Positions 54,708-64,000 of a stretch of DNA of 64,000 nucleotides are shown here, piece after piece. Source of the stretch: Enoplosus armatus (Eukaryota > Chordata > Actinopteri > Centrarchiformes > Enoplosidae). The notes beneath the pieces are model-generated. The model was given only the letters and a program-made list of their open reading frames with translations. It was not told the origin of the DNA and searched no databases. Location: assembly GCF_043641665.1 (NCBI RefSeq), contig NC_092190.1, positions 14,630,048 through 14,694,047 on the forward strand. Direction: 5' to 3'. The position numbers and the translations under genes were made by a program. Position 1 is the first letter of the stretch. The number at the start of each line of letters is the position of its first letter.

Positions 54708-57040
54708 CTGACGCAACATCGACGTGGACACCGGCTTTGAGGGAGCATAATCTACAGAGCAGAATCATATTATTGAGAATAACAGTCGAGGATTTATTCT
54801 ACACGGACCAAAAGGACATAAACCCCTCTCTAACGCTTCAGCAGGGCTTTGCCGGGTTGTTTTGAGTTGAATTTGTTTTCCTGCAGGTGGCCGAGGACTG
54901 TACGTCTGCACTCGCACACAGCCTCTCCTCTGTCCACATCCCCTGCATGGAGTGAATTTCTACAGCTTATTACGATACAGGAGAAAGAGGAAGCACAAGG
55001 ATATCAAGCACATGCACAGTGGACCAAATAGACCTCTTGTACATGGTAATTACACAGCGAAAACCCTGAAATACTAAAGGACTCCATAATAGGTGCACTT
55101 CTGTCAGAGGAAAGTAAGAGAAAATGTGACTTTCTTTCTGAGACTTCTCTTTAGGTATATATTACTGGAGCTAAATTATGTTAGAACAAAGGTGGTGTAA
55201 GTAGGTTTCATGATGATAATGAGCAGTTAGGTCATTCTTAGTGTTCTACAGTCGTCAGTCTGACTTTATACTAATTCAACATTTAAGTGGCAGATAAGCG
55301 TGCCATTTTTTGTTCTCTGGTCAGTGGCTCCCCCCATGCCCACATTCTGACACTTCAGCGTAATAACTACAAGGCCGGCTACCTCTCATGGGCCTAAAGC
55401 ACATCAGCGTTTTAACCCGTTAATTAGCTTCGAGCTGCTGGCACACACCTGCTTTTATCATGTTAATAAAAAAAAGATTCCCGGCCCACAGTTTGTCTGC
55501 ACTTTACTGACACCAACACAAGCGCTAGGTAGGTAGGAAGGTAGGTATGTCAGTGTTCGACAATCAAGGATTACACAGAAGCACATTTCTATACTGTATC
55601 TGCCAGTAGGGACCAAGGATACTCTTCTAGCTTCTAATAAACATTCATCAGACATTGACACATTGTTCTGACCACCTTTTTCTGGTCTAGCTGTACTGAA
55701 CTGCAGCACTGTTAAAGGTTAAATGGGGCGTTAAGCACAACATGACTTGTATTGACCTCTATTAGCAGCCAAGAAATTAAATAGCATAGACGTGTCTCTG
55801 GCAGAGCTACAGTGACAAAAGTAGGAATCACAATTGTCACGGCAGAAAGACACCTAGTGAAGAGGGAGTATATCTCATATATACACAAATAAACTTATAT
55901 AATAATAAAACTGCATTTATGCTTTTTGGGCTTGACCGTGAAATGGCATGGGTTGGCAGCTGAAAGGGGAGTCTGGGAAAGGGGGCAGCCTAGGTTAGAC
56001 TAATATGTCACAGTTATTTTGTGCTACCGGGCAGAACAATTTCACTTAATGCACCTTTAAGAGCAGATTACAATATGGAATAGGATGCTGAATAGGTGTT
56101 GTGATGTTGTGATGGACATGATATTATAAGAAACGCACTCAAATATAACATTTGTGAGACAGCCCCTTATTAGTCAGTTAGTAAAATGAAGATGGGCTGG
56201 GTCTTTTAAATTTTTTATGTTTAAGGAGTTATTTCCTGGAGAGTTATCTGCAAAAATCACTAAAATACTCACAAATATGTATTGCTGCAATGCTACACTA
56301 GATGTAAAAATAATTTTGCATGACTGCATTCCTTTGCAGAAGTCCCTCATGTCAAAAACCAGTGTAACAAATTTGTGATTGGAGTGTTCAAAGAGCAAAC
56401 AACTCCTGTATCTGTTATTCAAATAAAATGATTTTTATTCAGGGACAGCCCTTGACATAACACTGAACACAGTCCCTCTTAATGCAGTTTAAAACATGTC
56501 TTATGTTCTTATTATTGTTATATTATTTTCATATGAATAAATCTTAATGAAACTCACATTTTTTGCTGCTTTGGTTCATCTTTTGTAGCCGACGGTTTGA
56601 AACGTGTGGGCATTTTCTGCAAAAAGAACGTTTACATCTTCTTTGAAAAGCACTCAGACTTCCTTTACCTGACACTCAGATGACTAATGTTCTCCAGAGA
56701 TTGAGTGGAATAGAAAAGCAAAGTGAGAGATACACTAACATTGAGTCACTAGCTGTGGTTGTTTGTCTCCTCTGAAATGTCTTGAGGAATGTGCTTTGTT
56801 TTTGTTTCTCACATTCCCTCCTTTGTAACCTTGACTTTCTTACACTGCACCGGCACAGAAAAATTACATGAAAGCAAGAGAAAAATAAAACTGAAGCGGG
56901 AGGAAGAGTGGATGTGGAAGAGTTAGGACTAGGGGGTGCTAGTGCACATGCGAATGGTGTAGAGGTGTTTGGTCAGTGCTCCTCTCTGTGATCTCGACAA
57001 AATTATCATTATACCTTGTTTTATTCACTCATAGGCAAAC
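54708..57040. other. c3orf70 homologue 3'UTR and flank
   Basis: No coding exon follows. AATAAA hexamers occur at 55465-55470 and several later places (about 55637, 55887, 56421, 56536), so the 3' end cannot be fixed; the first would give a 3'UTR of about 0.78 kb. The remainder is AT-rich with no recognised repeat. Confidence 0.45.
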
Positions 57041-59350
57041 TGTGTGTGTCTCCTCTTTTTTATCTTAACTAAGAACACGGAAAGTCTGACAATGCCAAAG
57101 CCAAATGCCTCCAACAAAGCTAAATCCACAGACAAGCTCGACATTGTCAAGCCAACGAAGCCTGTGCTAATGCTAGCAACAGCTCAGGTGACAGTTCTCT
57201 CACTGTGTCAAAGAGACCAAAAAAGGATTATGCAAGGAGATGTCTGAGTCAGTTCTTTGCGGCATTAATGAACGCTTTGATGCTTTTGAAACCAACTTTC
57301 AGTCAGTCGTGGCCTCACAGGCTGACAAGCCTGTAAGGCCAACCAAAAGCAAACTCCCAGCGACCTCAAAGCACACATGCAAGAACTTGAAGCTAAGTAC
57401 TCAGCGCTAACAAAGCACAACAGCCAGCTCCAAACCAAAGTGCTTAACTTAGAGGCCCGCTCCTGTAGACACAATATTAAGATCGCGGGGATACAAGAGG
57501 GAGAAGAGGAAGGTAAACCCACTGAATTCATCTCCAGATTGATTCCCAAGCTAAGAGAAGAGCATTTCCCACATTAAAATCTGATCATAGCCCTTTGACA
57601 ATGTCTCTAAAACTCTTTCTTCCTAAACAAACCTATTCCTGGCGTTTCAACCCTTACCTACTCGCAGACAAGAAATTTACAGAGAACATTACCACCAGAT
57701 TAAAAGACTTCATAGAAATGAATGATAACAGCGAGGTGTCAGATTCCACACTCTGGGAAACATCAAAAGCTGTCATCCGTGGGTATATTGTTTCATATGA
57801 AACTGAAATATGAGAACAACTGTATTCTGGGTGGTCAAATAAACAACCTCTTCTTAAAATGAAGACAAAAGTTTTGAATTGGGAGAGGGGTGCCCAGGCC
57901 TCAATCCATTGCATCAGATAAAGGGTGGGCATCTTGTTAACTAACCCCAAGGAAATAAATGACCAATTTGAAGAGTTTTACAGGGAACTCCACACTTCTA
58001 AATATAGTGCAACCCATTCTGACTTGAATGACTTAACTACGCTGCCAGTGGAGACCTAGACTCTGATTTCATATTGGAAGAAATAACCTCTGTCATTGAG
58101 TCATTTCCACCTGGCAAGGCAGCTGGGCCAGACAGATTCAGCTGCAAATTTTATAAGAAATTCTGCAACATTCTCGCCCCACTCCTCCTCAGAATGATAT
58201 CTAGTTCTAAGACGGACAAAGTCTTGCCTAAAACACTGTACTGTATAAGGCTAATATCTCTCTCATATTAAAAAAGATAAGGAGGAAACAGACCCAGCCA
58301 GTTACAGGCCCATTGCACATTACACATAAACGATAAGAAGGTAATTACTAAAATGCTGGCTAACCGGTTAAATAAGCACTTTTCTGTCATTCACCTCGAT
58401 CAGACGGGGGTTATCCCAGGTTTTCCTTTTCCAACGTCAGACACCTCCTTAATACTGTACTATATATGCTGATCATGGGAAAGCCAGTGGAGCAGCGATA
58501 TTATCCCTTGATGTTCAGAAGGCTTTTGACAAGTTGAACTTGTCAACTTTCAAGTTGAGTGGCCCTACATGTTTGAGTCACTGTATAGATCTGGGTTTGG
58601 TGAATCATTTATATCCTGATATATTCTTGCCCAATGTGTAATGGCAATAAGTCAACTACATGTGCTTTACACTGCGCAGTCCAGCAGGGCAACCCCCCTC
58701 TCATCAGCACGCCAAAGCCCCTTGCTTTAATAATAGGAAGTCATGGGAGGTCCGGAAACACTCAGTGGAACACAGTTTGTATGCAGACGATGTGATATTG
58801 TACTTACAAAACTCATAAAAGTCCCCCCTTTTCTGGATTTAATAACCTCTTTTGGTAAGTCCAGATACACAATCAATTGGACAAAAATGGATTTCATGTC
58901 TCTCTTGGAAAGAGCCCTGTTCAAAATGGTTCAAAATCTTCAGCTGCTCACAATCCACTCTGTGCTTCCCTACAGCCAGACAACAGTCCTTGATGCTGGG
59001 GATGATTGTCTCCAAAAAACTCATTTTGAGGGAATGGAAATCATCCTCTCCCCTTCCTTTCAGAGATGGATGGCTGACATGATTTCAGTCACACAAATAG
59101 AGAGACTCAGGTTCTTCAGAACCAACTCAATTAATACATACTCAGCTGTATGGGACCCTTACCTAGACGAGGCCAGGGGAGGATGAGTAACTCACCCGGC
59201 TAATTTCTTATGGCCCTTGTTTGAGATCTAACGCATTGCACTCTTATTGTAATCACTCTGTAAACCTGGTAGCCTTTTACTACTGCTTTAAGTCTCATTG
59301 CCTTAAGAAAAGCCTCAAAACAAGATAAAAAAAAAAGAAAGAAAGAAATA
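57040..59350 (+). mobile_element. Degenerate L1-like non-LTR retrotransposon
   Basis: An ORF1-like part (57092-57577) shows a coiled coil (ELEAKYSALTKHNSQLQTKV) and the L1-type block RHNIKIAGIQEGEE. From 57595 the sequence resembles ORF2 after the endonuclease (NDNSEVSDSTLWETSKAVIR). Reverse transcriptase blocks follow: PPGKAAGPD (about 58110), PASYRPIA (about 58294), SLDVQKAFDK (58504) and an intact YADD (58780-58791). Frameshifts and stops are scattered throughout, so it is dead. It ends in an A-rich tail (about 59322-59350). The endonuclease domain appears to be missing. Confidence 0.8.
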
Positions 59351-59699
59351 CAATACAAGTAAGGGTCAAGCTCCTCCACCTCTGACCCTCATTCTTCTTT
59401 TATTGATCCACACTAGCGATGTCCTCTGGGTCTCTGTCCCAGACAGTCTTCTTTTTTCTGTTCTTCACACTTCGCCTAGCAGCTGATTTTATAAGAGACC
59501 ATGCAAGTGTCTTTCTCACCTTGACTTCGAGCCAAGATTGATTTCTCCATGCTTTTCTTTTCCCCTGCATTGTGTCTATCGATTATTTGTACTCTGCTTG
59601 TACTGAGAGAAAACCAAGGATGAAATGCTAATCAGTTTATATAAATGTACATGTCATTATTCTGCTCGGTGGTGATGAAGAGGAGTGTGCAACTGACTG

Positions 59700-59900
59700 C
59701 TGGAGAGCCTGGATGACAACGCAGAGTGGGAGAAGAGTAGAGAAGAAGAGGAGTGGAGAGAAGAGATGATAGGAGAGGAGAAGAGAGGAGATGAGGAGAG
59801 AGAAGAGCAGACGAGTGAAGGAGAGAAGAGTAGAGGAGAACAGGAGAGAAGAAAAGGAGTGCAGGAAGGAGTGCAGCGACAGGCAGAGGAGAGGAAGCAC
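59700..59900 (+). repeat. Purine-rich GAGAAG/GGAGA tract
   Basis: About 200 bp almost wholly purine on the plus strand, made of irregular gagaagag and ggagagg units. Long open frames on the minus strand (Leu/Ser-rich) are a by-product of the composition. Confidence 0.85.
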
Positions 59901-60111
59901 AATTAAAAGGATGATGATGATGCAAGCACATGTAAAGTCTTCGGACGGCCTGCGTGTGCATGTGCAGGCACGTGTAGTAGTAGTTCAACATTTTGAAATC
60001 GTTCCCATTCTTTTTTTCAAAAGCTACATTTCATGAACAGATAGATTGCTGTTACTGTTAATCCCTCGCAGCAAAGTCATTCAACTGGCAGGCACCTTGA
60101 GAAGTGGAGAG

Positions 60112-60113
<2 letters not shown>

Positions 60114-60155
<42 letters not shown>
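60114..60155 (+). repeat. CA microsatellite
   Basis: About 20 CA units in intergenic DNA. Confidence 0.95.
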
Positions 60156-60159
<4 letters not shown>

Positions 60160-63100
60160 GGAAGATACACACCAAATAAAAAAATGCCCTTGTTCAAGAA
60201 CTGCTTCACAAGCAGAGTTGGCACAGCACGAGTCACACGAGCTGTGGAGAGATGTTGTCAGTTCCACTTTTTTCCCTCTTTTGATGTGCATACAAACACA
60301 TTATCTTCATGACAAGGTTTCCTTTTAATTTCACACAATTGCATTTTCTCTCCAGAGGCCAGTTATTAAGCTCAAACACTCAGAGGAGATTTTAAGTGAC
60401 AAAATGAAAACATGGAGTGCCAGCAGTGCCTCACCTGAGCATTAGGATGAATCAACTAAATACATTTGCTCTGATGGAGGATTGTTATTGTGTCTAAATG
60501 TAATGCAGGTAGATGGAATAGATTCAGACTCACAAAACAGCTTGTTACAAATGATTACCATATATATTTGTGATTGCATGTCAGCAGGATTGCGATGAGT
60601 GTCGTTCACAGTCGCTCAGTATATGCCTTAAAGCCTTAGATGCACGCCTTTAGAGACCATATTGCAAGTTTATTCATTAATTTGATTCAGTTAAGCCCCC
60701 AGGTCTCTTCTATTCCTCAAACTATGGGTGTCAAAATTATTTATATTGTTTTTCTTATGCTTTTCTCTAAAAGGTTTATTGGGTTTTAGACATGTAAGAG
60801 TACACGGCACGGTATACAGGTAATGTTGTGTCTTCCTGTTTCACCTCGATTTGCCCTCGCTGTGCACACAACCACACCACAAATACCACAGACAGTGACC
60901 GTGATTTCAGATTACGGTGCTGACTGTTTGTGTTTGGTAAATTGAACAGTTATAGAATCCTGTGTGTAAAAGAGTACAACTAGCCTATGTTAACAGTTAT
61001 TAATATGTTTTTTTAAACATCACATAAACGTCATATAGCTTAAATGAGGAGCTGGAACAAGCTGATGCAGAATATATAAAGTATATAATACTGTCAAACA
61101 GTGGAATACGATCATTTAAGATAATTTTTCCAACATCAAAGCTATTTAAAGGGAATTTAAAGGGGAGGAAACCGGAAGTTAAGGGGTAAATATAATCTAT
61201 GATTTGACAGTACACATCATGAAAATCCATATCAACTCCCTACAGGGAACCAGCACTATATTGCAGGCACATAGCTTCCTCATATGGCGAGTCTCTAATC
61301 TGAGACATTCAGAGCCAAACTTCAACAGCAGCACTTCATTTCAAAGGGGCCATTTATATGTCCAATTTGCAGCATAATGTCCCTGTGATTGGCTGGATGC
61401 TGGCAGCGTGCAGGTAACAGGGGAACCCACCAGCAGGCTGCTGATAAACAATCAGACACATGGCTTTGCCTTGGCCGTGCTCGATGGGTGATGGGTTTCT
61501 GATAATCTCTATAAACGCGAGAGTGTCACCTGGAGTGCAGCTCTGCACTCCCTGCCTGTAAAATATTCATTACTTTTTTCCGTCACTGTCTGCCCTCATC
61601 TTTGAAATGGATTTAGAGCACTTTTTCCTTTTAGACACAGAGCGTGACTTTCTCCCTGCAAACTCCAGACAACAGCTTCAAGCTGTAGTGTCGATAGACA
61701 GGGCTGTGTTTGAAAGTATTCCCTTTTTGTTGCTTAAAGCTACTTGGTGATTCATTCTTTCACTACTTCTGGTGAAAGGTCTTCGAGTTTTTGCAGTGGC
61801 AGAATGACTCACAGAGGTATACTTTAATGTGATTAGTTGGCTTTGTTGCTGTGGATTAGTCCGTATTAATTGATGATTCTGTAGCTGGAGAAAGTACTGG
61901 ATGGATGATCACACGTGCACATCAAATTTACAACACATAAAATATTGGGCTTTCCATTTCCCACTCAAGGACTGATGAAGACAATTATTCACAATGATCC
62001 TGAATTGAATTAGTTCACATTTACACAGTCTTTCTCGGATAAAACAAAGCTATTGTCTTCTTACTTTTCTGCAGTTTTCAGGGGTTTGATAGTGGCCATT
62101 AGCAGAGCAATTGTGTGTTTTTTGTGCACTGAGGGGAAGTCTGAATCCATCTTAATCACATCAAAGAGTCAGAGGATGTTGGGGATGCCTATGCAGGCTT
62201 TCAACTTGAAAGCCAGTAAAGTCAATATGGCTGCCTTCTCGAGTGTCTGCTTTTACGTTTGTTAAATCTTTTCTCCCATAACTTTCATTCTTTTTGCACT
62301 TTCGATTTTTGGAAACAGGACAAAGGATGATTCATTTTGAATCGCCAAGGGGACATGTTCTTGTGTTGCCACTTTAGATACTGAACATTTTATTGGAATA
62401 TTAAACATGATGAAAAGAGAGTAATTTCTGTTCTTTTCATCCTGACATGGCACGAATGAAACCACAGAGCACCTGGAGACGTGTCCCCAATTCAAGGTCA
62501 GCTGAAACCACTTGAGGAATTCATCAAAAAGCAGGTGGCCTGAGTGTCCAGCGGGGGCTTACAATCACTTGAATTTTGGGGACACACAAACTGCAGTTTT
62601 AAATCACGTCAATTCAAGTACCGAACACGCGCGCACAGAAACTCTACATTCAGGAAATGATGGAATTACAGAGAAACTACAGATGTGACATTAAGGTCCT
62701 GTGATATCATAAAACTCTATTTCCTCTCTGTCTGCACCAGTCGCAGGCTGATTAGTATCACAGTCTACATTCACATGATTGATGTCACTGCAGTTCTCTC
62801 CCACAACACTTTTGGACAGATGTGGCTCTCATCTGCAAGAGTATTTCATAATGCTGCCACTCAAAAATTGCATTGTTCTCCTCTGTTTAATACTTTCTAA
62901 AGGACTGCCCAAAATAGAGGGACAGAACTAGGCCAGCGCTGGACCCAGATTGCTTCCAGCAGATATGACTGAAAAATATGGGACGTAAGCTTTCTAAATC
63001 TAAATGCCTGTCAACCATAAAAAACATTGGTTTCGGGGGAATTATTGCATTATGAGATCTTAGCCATCATGGCGCCCCAGGATGAGCTTTGCAGATCCAT

Positions 63101-63283
63101 TAATGTGTGTAGAGATCTTGAAGGAAAATGTTGTCCTCAAAAACACATCATTCTCTAAGTATGAAAAGCAATAATAAAAGTTTTAGAAACTTGTACAAAC
63201 TCTTTATATTTCCCTTTTTCAGAGCTCCTAAAACGAGTGTGTAACTTTCCATCTAACCACACGCCATAATTGGTTGTTTCACA

Positions 63284-63396
63284 GGTGATTGGCGCTGTTA
63301 CCAGTGTACTTCAATCATGGCTCTTTGAGGCTATATTTGGGCTTTTTCTTATTTTCCTCTGGTTGGCTAAAGTTACAGGACACCTACACCAACTGT
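63284..63396. repeat. Direct repeat, copy A
   Basis: About 110 bp with tcaatcatggctcttt and ggttggctaaagttacagga; a second copy lies at 63746-63844. Confidence 0.7.
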
Positions 63397-63427
63397 GGCT
63401 CACACACATTTTTGATATGATATTATT

Positions 63428-63454
63428 ATATCATATCATATCATATCATATCAT
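63428..63454 (+). repeat. ATATC pentanucleotide repeat
   Basis: Five tandem copies of a tatca pentamer. Confidence 0.9.
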
Positions 63455-63745
63455 TCTTTGAGCGCACTAATCACCAGTCACTGTGCACAGTCTTTTTTTT
63501 TCTTTTAATTTCTTGATACGGCTCACGTCTGTACATTAAATATGAGGCCAGAGCCAATAGCTGGTTAGCTTTGCTTAGCCTGGAAAAGCCTGGAAAAATA
63601 ATACTATTTTGCTTGTTTAATTATTACACAAACAGTAATGTAAAAATGACTGTTAGCCTTTTTACAAGGGGTTTTGTGCCAGACTACTTCTTGCTAAGCT
63701 AAGCTAACCGACTACTGGCTGTTGCTTCACATTACCGACATGAGA

Positions 63746-63844
63746 GGTGACTGGTGTGGTTACCAGTATACGTCAATCATGGCTCTATTCTTGGGCTTTT
63801 TTTTCTTTGGTTGGCTAAAGTTGCAGTACACCTACACCAACCTT
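63746..63844. repeat. Direct repeat, copy B
   Basis: Same order and orientation as 63284-63396 (ggttaccagtatacgtcaat, ggttggctaaagttgcagta, cacctacaccaac). Offset is about 460 bp, and a partial foldback-MITE sequence lies between the two. Confidence 0.7.
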
Positions 63845-64000
63845 TGAATTGCATCTAAATAGAGGACGTTACACCTACACCACACAGTGAGAGTGTGGGT
63901 GAATATAAAGCTTTCATGTTCTTGAGGCCTTGAATCTTGTTCTCAGCAATGTCAATAAAGACCTAGTGCATTGTAATGTGTAATACATTCAAAACACATA

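Larger units (their letters stand above)
59351..64000. other. Intergenic region downstream of c3orf70 homologue
   Basis: No exon of a known gene was recognised on either strand. It holds the purine tract, the CA repeat, partial foldback-MITE sequence (about 63560-63745), the direct repeat pair and an ATATC run. The stretch 60400-63200 shows nothing I can name. Confidence 0.5.

Noticed and set aside
54276..54731. A 151-codon minus-strand frame opposite c3orf70 exon 2
   Set aside because: Antisense of the proline-rich and acidic region; no independent support.
59632..59991. Leu/Ser-rich minus-strand frames
   Set aside because: Low-complexity translation of the purine tract.

Overview
The window is vertebrate nuclear DNA, almost certainly from a ray-finned (teleost) fish. 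Coding sequence is split into short exons with GT-AG introns, CA/GT microsatellites are abundant, and the interspersed repeats are of teleost type. Gene content matches human chromosome 3q27: IGF2BP2, TMEM41A, EHHADH and C3orf70. Gene names rest on recognising the translated exons; no search was run.

Layout. (1) 1-27120, plus strand: igf2bp2, entered from the left edge. Fourteen coding exons (4542-22346) run in an unbroken frame for 531 residues, covering RRM2, the linker and all four KH domains. The RRM1 exons lie upstream of the window. A long 3'UTR follows and may reach about 27.1 kb. (2) 27120-31997, minus strand: tmem41a, complete in five coding exons (282 aa), convergent with igf2bp2. 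(3) 33242-41754, plus strand: ehhadh, complete in seven exons (719 aa), head-to-head with tmem41a. It encodes the peroxisomal bifunctional enzyme of beta-oxidation and ends in the non-canonical signal SQL. (4) 43602-54707, plus strand: the C3orf70/UPF0524 homologue, two coding exons (291 aa) separated by a 10.2 kb intron. (5) 54708-64000: its 3' flank and intergenic DNA, with a degenerate L1-like retrotransposon at about 57.0-59.35 kb and several simple repeats.

The four genes do not form a pathway. Igf2bp2 binds mRNA, Tmem41a belongs to the ER VTT/DedA-type membrane family, Ehhadh acts in peroxisomal fatty-acid oxidation, and the C3orf70 homologue has no established biochemical function. They share an ancient syntenic block. 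I found no tRNA or rRNA gene, no CRISPR array and no new multi-gene system. The points most worth a second look are: an igf2bp2 splice acceptor whose polypyrimidine tract is a pure GT repeat; a 27-bp tandem duplication spanning the ehhadh stop codon and targeting signal; paired let-7 sites and G-quadruplex motifs in the igf2bp2 3'UTR; facing poly(A) signals between convergent genes; an in-frame upstream ATG in c3orf70; and a solo LTR in the c3orf70 intron.
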